A stretch of DNA of 29,201 bases from Deltaproteobacteria bacterium UBA2221 (GTDB lineage: Bacteria > Desulfobacterota > Syntrophorhabdia > Syntrophorhabdales > WCHB1-27): contig DCUF01000042.1 in NCBI GenBank assembly GCA_002328485.1, positions 1 through 29,201 of the forward strand, in the 5' to 3' direction. Of this stretch, positions 9,378 to 17,103 are shown in pieces; positions within the stretch are counted from its first letter, which is position 1; each line of letters starts with the position of its first letter. The notes under the pieces are model-generated. The model searched no databases and was not told where the DNA came from. It was given only the letters and a program-made list of their open reading frames with translations. The translations under genes and the position numbers were made by a program.

Positions 9378-9595
9378 AGGGCTCGGGCCGATGGGTACAG
9401 CCGTGTCCCTTTTCACTCCTTGCGGGGGCAGGACAGGGGCAGGCAACGGTGGTTCGTGGGGATGAGAAATAACTGGAGGACAGGTATAATGAAGAAATCA
9501 GGCCGGTCGGCATCTCAACCATGACCCATGCGGGACCCCTGGGTACCGCAATCTGACGCGTATGTGGAGGCCGGCGGGGGATAGGAGAGAGGTCA

Positions 9596-10273
9596 ATGCG
9601 TATACTCCTTGTCGAGGACGACGACACCATAGCCGCATTCATCAGAAAGGGTTTGAGGGAGTGGGGATATGCCGTTGACCATGCGTCGGAAGGCGAAACA
9701 GGTCTCCATCTTGCCCTTACCGAGCCCTATGATCTGGTCATTCTCGACCTTATGCTCCCCAAGCTGGATGGCCTTTCTTTACTGACGAGGCTGCGTCAGC
9801 GAAATTCGTTCGTCCCGGTGATAGTCTTGAGCGCAAAGGGGATGGTAGGCGATCGGGTGAAAGGCCTGGAGAGCGGTGCCGACGACTATATGGTCAAACC
9901 CTTTGCCTTTTCTGAACTTTTGGCCCGCGTCCAGGCCCTCTTTCGTCGCATCTCTGGGGCTGCGGAGACTACCAGACTCACCGCGGCCGATCTTACGGTC
10001 GATCTTCTCTCCAGGGAGGTGACAAGGGCGGGGCGACGGGTGGAACTGCAGCCCCGCGAATTCGCCCTTCTGGAGTACCTCATCCGTAACAAGGGTCGGG
10101 TTGTCTCCAAAACCATGATCATGGAACATGTGTGGGATTACAATTTCGACCCCCAAACGAACGTGATCGAAGCCCGGATAAGCAGGCTTCGGGACAAGAT
10201 CGACCATGGGTTTGAGCGGAAGTTGATCCACACGGTCAGGGGAGCAGGATATGTCCTTCGGGAAACTCCTTAG
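9596..10273 (+). CDS. OmpR/CopR-type two-component response regulator
   Basis: 225 aa. The receiver domain (1-118) has the acidic pocket EDDD near residues 7-10, phospho-acceptor Asp51 in VILDLMLPKLDG, Ser79 and Lys101 in DDYMVKPF. A winged-helix OmpR-type DNA-binding domain follows (about 128-222; LQPREFALLEYLIRNKGRVV, then TVRGAGYVL). It acts as a transcription regulator phosphorylated by the kinase encoded immediately downstream, whose ATG lies inside this gene. The ATG at 9596 follows AGGAG at good spacing. The close match to CusR/CopR/PmrA-type regulators and its position after the glycosyltransferase block suggest control of envelope genes, as PmrA controls arn genes in enterobacteria; that is inference only. 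Confidence 0.95.
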   Translation: MRILLVEDDDTIAAFIRKGLREWGYAVDHASEGETGLHLALTEPYDLVILDLMLPKLDGLSLLTRLRQRNSFVPVIVLSAKGMVGDRVKGLESGADDYMVKPFAFSELLARVQALFRRISGAAETTRLTAADLTVDLLSREVTRAGRRVELQPREFALLEYLIRNKGRVVSKTMIMEHVWDYNFDPQTNVIEARISRLRDKIDHGFERKLIHTVRGAGYVLRETP

Positions 10274-11336
10274 TTTTGCACGGACAGTCGCCTTTCGCCT
10301 GACAGTCTGGTATGCAGCGATCTTTACGGGCTCTACCCTGATCGCCTTCGGCATCTTCTACCTGGCTATGCAGCGAGGCATCCACCACGTTTATCTTTCG
10401 CCGAGGTCGCTCCATGAGTTGCTGGAGGCCTACACGGGGTTTTTTGCCTACGCTTTAGGTGTGATCGCCGTCGGCTCGGTCTTTGTCGGCTGGCTTTTGG
10501 CGCGAAGGGCCCTCACAGGAGTGAAAGCGGTAACCCAGACGGCCATCTCCATAGCGGGCCACGACCTAAGCCAGAGGGTGCCCGTTAGGGGCACGGAGGA
10601 CGAGATCGACCAGCTTGCGGTCGCCTTTAACGGGATGCTGGAGCGCATTGAAACGGTCTTGAGAAGCATGAAGGAGACAACGGACAATATAGCCCACGAC
10701 CTTCGAAGCCCTATCACAAGGATGAGAGGGGTTGCTGAAATGGCTCTTTTCAGTGAAACTTCCCCCGAAGGGGACACCATCATGGCTGGTACGGTGGTTG
10801 AGGAATGTGACCGCCTTCTCGGAATCATCAATACCATGTTGTCCATTTCGGAGGCGGAATCGGGTTTGACGGGGCTGAGCTGTGAGGAGATCGACCTCAT
10901 GGTCCTTTTGCGTGATGTGTGCGACCTCTTTCAGCCTCTGGCCGAAGACAGGAGCGTCAGCCTTGTTGTGGACGGCCCCGCCGCGCTGATCCTGAGGTGC
11001 GACCGTCACAAGCTCCAGCGTGTATTTGCCAATCTCCTGGACAATGCCATAAAATACACCCCTGAAAACGGCCGCATCACCCTGACGGCAGGGGGCAACG
11101 AAAGGGAGGTCGCCATCACGGTGGCGGACACAGGGAGCGGCATTTCCGAGGAGGATATGCCGCATCTTTTTGAACGGTTCTTCAGGGGCGAGAAAAGCAG
11201 ATCCGAGCCGGGAAGCGGCCTGGGTTTAAGCCTCGCGAAGGCCCTGGTGACCATTCACCGCGGGACCGTAGATGCCGCGAGCGATGGTAAGCACGGTTCT
11301 CGGTTTACTGTGACCTTGCCGAAGACCCGAGACTGA
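10251..11336 (+). CDS. HAMP-domain sensor histidine kinase paired with the upstream regulator
   Basis: 361 aa, inner-membrane kinase. Two membrane helices (about 15-38 and 63-84) enclose a very short external segment of ~25 residues, so there is no large periplasmic sensor domain. A HAMP linker (~85-136) follows, then HisKA with phospho-acceptor His149 in NIAHDLRSPITRMRG, and an HATPase_c domain with the N box NLLDNAIKYTPENG, the G1 box ADTGSGI and the G2 box GSGLGLSLAKA. The start overlaps the response regulator by 23 nt and has GGGGAGC about 7 nt upstream, so the two are translationally coupled. It resembles CusS/QseC-type kinases. The signal is unknown; a short loop argues for sensing within the membrane or through a partner. 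Confidence 0.94.
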   Translation: MSFGKLLSFARTVAFRLTVWYAAIFTGSTLIAFGIFYLAMQRGIHHVYLSPRSLHELLEAYTGFFAYALGVIAVGSVFVGWLLARRALTGVKAVTQTAISIAGHDLSQRVPVRGTEDEIDQLAVAFNGMLERIETVLRSMKETTDNIAHDLRSPITRMRGVAEMALFSETSPEGDTIMAGTVVEECDRLLGIINTMLSISEAESGLTGLSCEEIDLMVLLRDVCDLFQPLAEDRSVSLVVDGPAALILRCDRHKLQRVFANLLDNAIKYTPENGRITLTAGGNEREVAITVADTGSGISEEDMPHLFERFFRGEKSRSEPGSGLGLSLAKALVTIHRGTVDAASDGKHGSRFTVTLPKTRD

Positions 11337-11459
11337 ATAGGAAGAGACACCAAGCCCTGCCGCGGCTACCTTCATCATCCGGAGCCTGAGACCCTGATTT
11401 TCCAGCCTTCAATTTTCTGTCTTCCCGTGATACACTCTAAAGAAAACAAGGGGGAATCC

Positions 11460-11714
11460 ATGGAAGAGACTCCGATAGGCAGAGTGGAAAAGTACTTTGG
11501 CAAGATTGGCGTAGCGGCGATCAGGATAACCTCCGGTGAACTCAAGGTGGGGGATACGATCAAGATCAAGGGGCACGCAACCGACTTTGAACAGACCGTA
11601 GATTCCATGCAGGTGGAGCACGCAAGCGTCCAGACAGCCGGACCAGGAACGGATGTCGGTATCAAGGTTGCGCAGAAGGTGCACGAACACGACAGTGTCT
11701 ACCTCGTGAAGTAG
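11460..11714 (+). CDS. Small EF-Tu domain 2-like protein
   Basis: 84 aa from the ATG at 11460 (MEETPIGRVEKYFGKIGVAA); an in-frame ATG at 11427 exists but the shorter start follows GGGGGA and fits the family. The sequence IGRVEKYFGKIGVAAIRITS cut to its core, plus LKVGDTIKIKGHATDF and a C-terminal GIKVAQKVHEHDSVYLV, looks like the beta-barrel domain 2 of translation GTPases standing alone, the family often labelled 'translation elongation factor-like protein'. It has no GTPase domain and its molecular role is unknown. Related barrels occur at the end of U32 peptidases. A weak promoter-like pair (TTCAAT-17-TACACT) precedes it. It is followed by an intergenic inverted repeat and DUF763. Confidence 0.85.
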   Translation: MEETPIGRVEKYFGKIGVAAIRITSGELKVGDTIKIKGHATDFEQTVDSMQVEHASVQTAGPGTDVGIKVAQKVHEHDSVYLVK

Positions 11715-11730
11715 CGTTCCTCGTGCATTG

Positions 11731-11822
11731 GCGAAATAGTGAAATGCCAAAATAGTGAAATGGTATAACGGACGAAAACAGGTTCCCTACCCGTTTCGCC
11801 ATTTGGCCACTTTCCCATTTGC
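11731..11822. repeat. Long imperfect inverted repeat with internal 16-nt period
   Basis: The left arm (11731-11763) contains the 13-mer aaatagtgaaatg twice, at 11734-11746 and 11750-11762, a 16-nt period. The right arm (11792-11822), read on the other strand, is a diverged version of the same pattern (gcaaatgggaaagtggccaa, then atggcgaaacg). Arms of about 30 nt are separated by a loop of about 28 nt. It occupies most of the gap between the small EF-Tu-like gene and DUF763 and could form a long hairpin in RNA. Confidence 0.65.
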
Positions 11823-11834
11823 ACTCTTGGGATA

Positions 11835-12929
11835 ATGAAACGAGGCATAACGAGTCTGCCCCTCCACACCGGCAAGGCCCCCAGGTGGCTGTTTCAACGG
11901 ATGACCCGTCTTGCAGGCGCCATCGCCGAGCTGGTGATCCGGGAGAAAGGGGCCGCGGAATTCCTGCGACGTATTGCCGATCCCGTCTGGTTTCAGGCCT
12001 TCGGATGCGTGGTCGGATTCGACTGGCATTCGAGCGGGGTCACCACGACCCTCTGCGGTGCCCTGAAGGAGGGGCTGGCCAGTGTTTCTGATCTGCCCAT
12101 TGCAGTTTGCGGCGGGAAAGCCGCTCGGGGAAGAGCCACGCCCGAAGAGATCTCCCGATACAGTTCGGCGTGGCAGATCGACGATAGATCTTTTGTCGAA
12201 ACAAGCCGAATGTGCGCGAAGATAGATAACAGCCTTCTTCAGGATGGGTTCAGTATCTACCACCATACCTTCATGTTCACGCCGTCAGGAGAATGGGCAG
12301 TGGTTCAGCAGGGATTGAACGGCGAGTCGAAAACAGCCCGAAGGTACCAATGGTTTTCCAGAGACAACCTCGATCTCTTCTCCGATCCTCACAGCGGCAT
12401 CACCTGCGATTCCCGCGCCGATATTCTCAATTTGGTTGCGTCTGAAAGTAAGGACACTAGGGCGGCCGCTGTTGATTTTGTGTCGAATGATCCTGATGAT
12501 ATGATGAGAACCTGGAAGAGAGTGGCCCTCTCTATGCCAAAAAGGCATTACATCACCCCGGCTGACCTTGATGAAAGACGGCTATCGAGAGTGTTTCGCA
12601 TCCTTCACGAGTCGGACAGCGAGACGTACCGTGATATCGTCGGTACGAGAGGCGTAGGTCCGAAAACGTTGGCGGCCCTTGCCCTGGTGTCCGAGCTTGT
12701 CTACGAAGCCCCTCCCAGCTTCAGCGATCCCGCGAGGTTCAGCTTCGCCCACGGAGGCAAAGACGGCCATCCCTTTCCGGTGGACCGGAAGACCTATGAT
12801 CGCACCATAGAATCTTTGCATCTCTGTCTTGACCGGGCGAGAATCGGGGATAGAGAGAAGATCGATGCCTTCCGGCGTCTTTCCCGTTACGACGAAACGG
12901 CCTTTCCAAAGACATCAGGAGACGCCTAA
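11835..12929 (+). CDS. DUF763 family protein
   Basis: 364 aa. The N-terminus MKRGITSLPLHTGKAPRWLF, together with FDWHSSGVTTTLCGALKEG and the C-terminal stretch HPFPVDRKTYDRTIESL, is that of the DUF763 family, best known from archaea and thermophiles and of unsettled function. Residues 268-288 (IVGTRGVGPKTLAALALVSE cut at its core GVGPKTL) have the form of a helix-hairpin-helix DNA-binding element, which hints at nucleic-acid binding. No signal peptide or membrane segment is seen. The ATG at 11835 has only a weak ribosome site (GGGA). It lies just 17 nt before the Nudix gene on the same strand. Confidence 0.88.
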   Translation: MKRGITSLPLHTGKAPRWLFQRMTRLAGAIAELVIREKGAAEFLRRIADPVWFQAFGCVVGFDWHSSGVTTTLCGALKEGLASVSDLPIAVCGGKAARGRATPEEISRYSSAWQIDDRSFVETSRMCAKIDNSLLQDGFSIYHHTFMFTPSGEWAVVQQGLNGESKTARRYQWFSRDNLDLFSDPHSGITCDSRADILNLVASESKDTRAAAVDFVSNDPDDMMRTWKRVALSMPKRHYITPADLDERRLSRVFRILHESDSETYRDIVGTRGVGPKTLAALALVSELVYEAPPSFSDPARFSFAHGGKDGHPFPVDRKTYDRTIESLHLCLDRARIGDREKIDAFRRLSRYDETAFPKTSGDA

Positions 12930-12946
12930 GGATAGCCCTTTTACCT

Positions 12947-13636
12947 ATGGTAGAAAAAGAAGAGACACCTACTATGGCAGGCAGCCACTCTATCATGTTT
13001 TTGAGCAGGCTCGAACAAGTCCTGAAAGGCCCGCTACCCGGCCCGGCGGCACACCGGCGCATGGCCCCCAGCGATAGGGATGTAGGCTCTGCACCCAAAG
13101 ACCACTGCCCCAAACGGGCAGGGGTACTCATACTGCTTTATCCGAACCAGCAGAGGGATCAGCTCTACCTGTTGTTGACCAGACGCACTGAAACGCTTCC
13201 CGATCACAAAGGGCAGATCAGTCTTCCTGGAGGCAGCCAGGAGCCCGATGATGCTTCCCTGGCCCACACGGCCCTGAGAGAGGCCTGCGAAGAGGTGGGA
13301 GTCTCCCCCGATGACATCCGAATTCTCGGACACCTTACGCCTATCTATATACCCCCGAGCGATTTTTGCGTTCATCCTTACGTGGCCTACACCCCTCGTG
13401 CCCCTTCTTTTCTCGTCCAGCCGGATGAGGTCGCCGAACTGCTGCAGCTACCTATTGTACACCTCTTTGACGAGTCGAATGTGCGTACCGAGCGGTGGAT
13501 ACGAAAGGGCAGGCAGACCGAAGTTCCGTACTTCGATGTCTTCGGCCATAAGGTTTGGGGAGCCACGGCCGTCATCCTCTCGGAGCTGATAGAGGTACTG
13601 CGCTCGGCCGGATTGTCCGAGAAAAACCCCATATAA
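12947..13636 (+). CDS. Nudix hydrolase, CoA pyrophosphatase type
   Basis: 229 aa. The Nudix box spans about residues 95-119 (GGSQEPDDAS, then REACEEVGV, with Arg111, Glu112, Glu115, Glu116). Immediately before it LLTRRTETLPDHKGQISLPG matches the NuCoA signature (LLTxRSxxLxxHxGxxxFPGG) of NudL/PCD1-type enzymes, which cleave CoA or oxidised CoA to 3',5'-ADP and phosphopantetheine. The length and the C-terminal region (PYFDVFGHKVWGATAVIL) fit this family. The N-terminal ~50 residues are not conserved and a later start is possible (for example ATG at 12995), since the ATG at 12947 has no well-spaced Shine-Dalgarno. It is adjacent to DUF763; cotranscription is likely. Confidence 0.92.
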   Translation: MVEKEETPTMAGSHSIMFLSRLEQVLKGPLPGPAAHRRMAPSDRDVGSAPKDHCPKRAGVLILLYPNQQRDQLYLLLTRRTETLPDHKGQISLPGGSQEPDDASLAHTALREACEEVGVSPDDIRILGHLTPIYIPPSDFCVHPYVAYTPRAPSFLVQPDEVAELLQLPIVHLFDESNVRTERWIRKGRQTEVPYFDVFGHKVWGATAVILSELIEVLRSAGLSEKNPI

Positions 13637-13722
13637 AGCAGTTTGTCTCGTTTCCTCTGTTGCAAAGGAACGCAAAGAAGGGATAGTATTATGTAAAATT
13701 AGGATGCTGCGGAGGGAAATGG

Positions 13723-14307
13723 ATGAATGAGCAAGAATACCTTCAGACCTTGAACAAAGTTCTTGACGCCATGATTTCCTGCATGGATCAAATGATCAAA
13801 TGCCTGCCGAGCTACGACAAAAAATGCATCGAACAGGCGGACAGGGAGTTCATTACGGCAGCAACAGCCTCTCTTCCCTTGGCCGATCGTTTGACAAAAA
13901 AGGAGAAGAAGGACGACCTGGAGATGAAGTTCCTGAACCTTCTGCCAACGATCCAGAGGATCGGACTTGCCATGGACGACGTTTTGTCAAGGATCAAGCG
14001 AAAGACGGAATCGGGGTTGCTGTTCACCGACAAGGGGAACACCGAGATTGCAGACATCATGCGGCGCGTGCGCGATCTGATACGGGATACCAAGGATTAT
14101 TATGCCACAAAGAATCCCACGCTTTACAATACCGGCAAGGCCCATTTGGACGAATTGGTCGATTTGGTGCACAAATACGCGGAAGAACACCAGCAGCGTA
14201 TGATAACCGGTCTCTGTACGCCTCGGGGCTCCTACGTCTACGTGGACATGTTAGAGTCCTTAAAAAGGATGGCCACACAGTTGGCACGTCTGGCTACAAA
14301 AGCATAG
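13723..14307 (+). CDS. PhoU-like all-helical protein
   Basis: 194 aa, cytoplasmic, predicted almost entirely alpha-helical. The C-terminal third (HQQRMITGLCTPRGSYVYVD, then MLESLKRMATQLARLA) resembles the second helix bundle of PhoU and the PhoU-like domains of Na/Pi cotransporters, where such bundles bind metal clusters or regulate transport. The start is strong: GGAGG seven bases before the ATG. A possible promoter, TTGCAA-18-TAGTAT (13659-13688 region), precedes it. It stops 4 nt before the GTG of the nucleotidyltransferase gene, so the two are probably translated together, an unusual pairing. No pst or phosphate transport gene is nearby. Assignment to PhoU rests on pattern only and exact function is unknown. 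Confidence 0.65.
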   Translation: MNEQEYLQTLNKVLDAMISCMDQMIKCLPSYDKKCIEQADREFITAATASLPLADRLTKKEKKDDLEMKFLNLLPTIQRIGLAMDDVLSRIKRKTESGLLFTDKGNTEIADIMRRVRDLIRDTKDYYATKNPTLYNTGKAHLDELVDLVHKYAEEHQQRMITGLCTPRGSYVYVDMLESLKRMATQLARLATKA

Positions 14308-14311
14308 GTAT

Positions 14312-15673
14312 GTGAACCGCGCCTTCTCCAACATCGCGGCCAGGTTAGCCGAACTCGATATAGTACGCAGGATGCACAACCTCCCCTTCGAGGGAGAGGT
14401 GTACCTTGTGGGCGGGGCGGTCCGGGAGGTTGCTCTCAAACAGGTACCCCAGGACTACGATCTTGCCCTTCGGAACCACAACGATCTCAAAATCCTTGAA
14501 GACCTAATGGGACGCCCGTCTTTCGTGCTGGGAAAGAAACCGATCCAGACAAGGAGGATTGTCAGTCGGGACGTTTGTCTGGACATTACCTTCCTGGATG
14601 CGACTATTGAAACGGATCTCGCCAGGCGGGACTTTACGGTCAACGCCATGGCCTATGAGGTACGGAGCGGTTCTTTTCTCGATCCACTCGGCGGATTGCA
14701 GGATATCAAGGGACGGGTGCTGCGGTACCCCCGGCCGGAGGCAATCGCTTCCGACCCCTTGAGAATGGTCAAGGCTGTTCGCCACCTGGCCGCCCTGAAG
14801 GGGTTTTCCCTCCACAGAGAGCTGGAATCAGCTATCGCCCTCCAGAAGGCGCTCATCAAAAGTGTAGCGCTGGAACGGGTGAAATACGAATTCGATTTGA
14901 TCTTCGGTTCGGACAATGCCAGTGCCGCCATCGAGGTAATGCGCACAACGGGCCTTCTCTTTGAGATCGTGCCCGAACTTCTGGCCCTCAAGGCCCTGGA
15001 TGACGAGCATGGCTTTGAACTGGAAACCCTTGGCCACACCCTTGACGGCTTCAGGTACCTGAGAAGGGTCAGGAGGTGGTACGACTTTAGTCGTGATGAT
15101 CTGCGCCTTGCGGGATACGCCTTTCTCTTTCATGATTTAGGTAAGGCCTACACCTTTTCCTACGACGAAACAAAGGGACGGGTGCACTTCTTCTATCATG
15201 AGCGGCGTTCCAGAGAGATCGCCGAAGGAATCATGGAAAGACTTCGTTTCAGTTCCAGCGATATGAGGACAGTATCTGCCCTCATAGAGGCCCACATGCG
15301 GCTGTTTCTGATAAGCCATGAGGGCGCAACGGAGAAGGCCACCAGAAGGGTCGTATACAAGATGGGCGAGCTTGTCCGTCCCCTGGTCTTACTTACCCTG
15401 CTCGACATGTACGGCAGTTCGAGGGGACGAGACAACGTGACGACCAGACGTGTGAGAAGGCGTTGTGGTGAGGTATTGTCGGCCCTCGAAGACTGGAGGC
15501 GTGAGCCGCTCCCCAGAATCATCACAGGGCATGACCTGCTTGCCATGGGCTTGGAACAGGGTCCTCTTATCGGCAGGATCCTGGAGGAAGTGCGGGAGAA
15601 ACAGATAGCCGGGGAGATGACGGACAGGGCTCAGGCACTGGACTATGCGAGGCAGATAATAGAGAAACTGTAG
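14312..15673 (+). CDS. CCA tRNA nucleotidyltransferase / poly(A) polymerase family protein with HD domain
   Basis: 453 aa. A class II nucleotidyltransferase head is seen: VYLVGGAVREVAL with GG at 34-35, the catalytic Asp48/Asp50 in PQDYDLAL, then ETDLARRDFTVNAMAY (100-115) and the SDPLRMVKAVRHLA element of the neck domain. An HD-type motif, FLFHDLGKAYTFS (272-284), with upstream His241, follows in the C-terminal half, as in many bacterial CCA-adding enzymes. It adds or repairs CCA at tRNA 3' ends, or alternatively adds poly(A) or A only; sequence alone does not settle which. It starts at GTG (14312), 4 nt after the PhoU-like stop, with no clear Shine-Dalgarno, consistent with coupling. Some lineages split CCA and A-adding activity between two such enzymes. 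Confidence 0.92.
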   Translation: MNRAFSNIAARLAELDIVRRMHNLPFEGEVYLVGGAVREVALKQVPQDYDLALRNHNDLKILEDLMGRPSFVLGKKPIQTRRIVSRDVCLDITFLDATIETDLARRDFTVNAMAYEVRSGSFLDPLGGLQDIKGRVLRYPRPEAIASDPLRMVKAVRHLAALKGFSLHRELESAIALQKALIKSVALERVKYEFDLIFGSDNASAAIEVMRTTGLLFEIVPELLALKALDDEHGFELETLGHTLDGFRYLRRVRRWYDFSRDDLRLAGYAFLFHDLGKAYTFSYDETKGRVHFFYHERRSREIAEGIMERLRFSSSDMRTVSALIEAHMRLFLISHEGATEKATRRVVYKMGELVRPLVLLTLLDMYGSSRGRDNVTTRRVRRRCGEVLSALEDWRREPLPRIITGHDLLAMGLEQGPLIGRILEEVREKQIAGEMTDRAQALDYARQIIEKL

Positions 15674-15731
15674 CCACCACGACCTATCGGGATTGTGGGG
15701 GCTCAAGGCATGGCGCGGAGCTTCCTCATCT

Positions 15732-15776
15732 TGCAAGATCTGTCTGATCCGGCCGATCAGTCCGATTCGTCCGATC
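15732..15776. repeat. Five tandem units of a 9-nt degenerate repeat
   Basis: Units tgcaagatc, tgtctgatc, cggccgatc, agtccgatt and cgtccgatc follow each other without gaps (consensus nnnCCGATC). CCGATCAG occurs at 15753-15760 and 15771-15778. It lies in the gap between the nucleotidyltransferase and NYN genes and is the third short-period repeat in the window. Confidence 0.6.
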
Positions 15777-15791
15777 AGAATCCTTGCGATA

Positions 15792-15824
15792 TGCACCGCC
15801 TCTGTAGAGGGTGCAGCGGCTTTT
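15792..15824 (+). terminator. Hairpin with short T run, possible terminator
   Basis: TGCAC (15792-15796) pairs with GTGCA (15811-15815), and CCTC with GAGG around a TGTA loop; two bases bulge on the left arm. A run of only four T follows at 15821-15824. It lies after the nucleotidyltransferase gene and before the NYN promoter, the right place for a terminator, but the T run is short and 5 nt away. Confidence 0.35.
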
Positions 15825-15830
15825 GCATGC

Positions 15831-15859
15831 TTGTATAGGCCACGGTAAAACGGTATAAT
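15831..15859 (+). promoter_or_regulatory. Sigma-70-type promoter for the NYN gene
   Basis: TTGTAT (15831-15836), a 17-nt spacer and a perfect TATAAT (15854-15859). A start near 15866 would leave a leader of about 11 nt holding the AGGA ribosome site and the GTG at 15877. Confidence 0.6.
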
Positions 15860-15876
15860 AGACTTCAGGAACGTCA

Positions 15877-16923
15877 GTGAGCAACATAGCCATCCTTTGG
15901 GACCTGGAGAATGTGAACCCAGGGTCCGATTCACTTTTTCTCGAAGGCTTGATTGAATACGCCGAAGCCAAAGGTCGAGTTGTGGCAGCCCGAGCCTACG
16001 GCAACTGGAACAACGTGGTATTCAGCAAGCTTGCACCCTCCCTTACGCGGCGTTACTTCTATCTGGTGCATATCCCTAAAGGGCGAAAGAACAGCTCCGA
16101 TATGGTGTTGGTCTCCGATACCCTTGAGATACTTCGCATCCATGACCATATAGACACCTTTATTCTCGTTACCGGTGATAGTGATTTTCGATTCTTGGTC
16201 CTGGCCCTCCGGCGTGCCGGCAAGAATGTCCACATTGTGTGCAACACCCAAAATGCCTCGGAGGACCTGCTTGGTCTGGCCGATAGTTATGTCGACTATC
16301 GGGAACTTGTGCCCGGCGGAAACGATGAGGAATCGACGGACAAGGTACAGCCGTCGGCCGAAGACAAAGCGAACCATGGCAAGGGCGCTGCGCCGCCCAT
16401 GAGCATCGACGACTGGTTTCAGGTACTGGCAGAAGCAGCGGATCTCATGCTGAAAAAGAAGATACACCCAGGAATCGGCTCCGTGAAGATCAGGATGAAG
16501 ATGCTTAACTCCAATTTCAACGAGAAGAAGCTGAATTTTTCCCATTGGAGTGACTTTGTAACCGCTGCCGTGAAGGCGGGGTTTGTGACCCTCGAGGGCA
16601 AAGGGCCGGAGGCTCTCATCTATCCTGTGGCCTCTATCCTCAAACGGGAAGGACCGCAGCTCAAGGCCTTCCATGTTCTTACAGAGGTGCTTTCCGAACT
16701 CGATAAGGGCGACAAGACCAATTACCATTCCTTTCGTAGCGTCAACTCCAAACTCATAGAGAAAAAGGTTTACTTCAATGCTTTGGGCTTCAATCAGTTC
16801 AAAGAGTTCATCCAGGCAGCCGAGGCAAGGGGACTCGTTGAATCCAAGGTCGAGGGACTCAAACACTCTGTGAAGAGGGCGGATGCCCTGAGCCACACCG
16901 AACCGCCCCACGATAAGGCGTAA
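15877..16923 (+). CDS. NYN-domain (LabA/DUF88) nuclease-like protein with two OST-HTH (LOTUS) domains
   Basis: 348 aa, GTG start with AGGA eight bases upstream. The NYN (PIN-like) domain covers about residues 1-145: IAILWDLENVNPG with Asp9 and Asn12/14, KNSSDMVLVSD with Asp75, and VTGDSDFRFLVLALR with Asp101/Asp103, so the acidic metal site of PIN/NYN RNases is intact. After a polar linker (~146-173), two OST-HTH/LOTUS domains follow (about 175-252 and 255-332; SIDDWFQVLAEAADLMLKKK, then LKAFHVLTEVLSELDKG). The expected role is RNA cleavage or RNA binding in the cytoplasm; LOTUS domains bind RNA, G-quadruplexes or protein partners in other systems. It has its own promoter, so it is a separate transcription unit. 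The specific target is unknown. Confidence 0.88.
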   Translation: MSNIAILWDLENVNPGSDSLFLEGLIEYAEAKGRVVAARAYGNWNNVVFSKLAPSLTRRYFYLVHIPKGRKNSSDMVLVSDTLEILRIHDHIDTFILVTGDSDFRFLVLALRRAGKNVHIVCNTQNASEDLLGLADSYVDYRELVPGGNDEESTDKVQPSAEDKANHGKGAAPPMSIDDWFQVLAEAADLMLKKKIHPGIGSVKIRMKMLNSNFNEKKLNFSHWSDFVTAAVKAGFVTLEGKGPEALIYPVASILKREGPQLKAFHVLTEVLSELDKGDKTNYHSFRSVNSKLIEKKVYFNALGFNQFKEFIQAAEARGLVESKVEGLKHSVKRADALSHTEPPHDKA

Positions 16924-17103
16924 TACCCGGCGTCTGCAACGGGTTATGACTTTTCTCTCTGCCCCCTCCTTTCCATTGATCTTCTCCGGAACACATATGA
17001 GAATGTAATTGCCGAAAGGGGATTGAAGGATCAGGCGCAGAGTGTTGGAGAAGAAGGCTGTTTTGCTGATGGCCGAGGGCTCAGTGCCAATAGCTGGAGC
17101 ATC

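Noticed and set aside
9485..9524. TATAAT and an 11-residue ORF (MKKSGRSASQP) with GGAGG upstream, before the response regulator
   Set aside because: If TATAAT is a -10 box it overlaps the ORF start, so both cannot be used; no -35 partner is seen and the ORF is too short to support.
15931..16911. A 326-codon open frame on the minus strand opposite the NYN gene
   Set aside because: It mirrors a gene with clear NYN and LOTUS motifs; its translation shows no domain and no ribosome site. Long antisense frames are common in GC-rich coding DNA.
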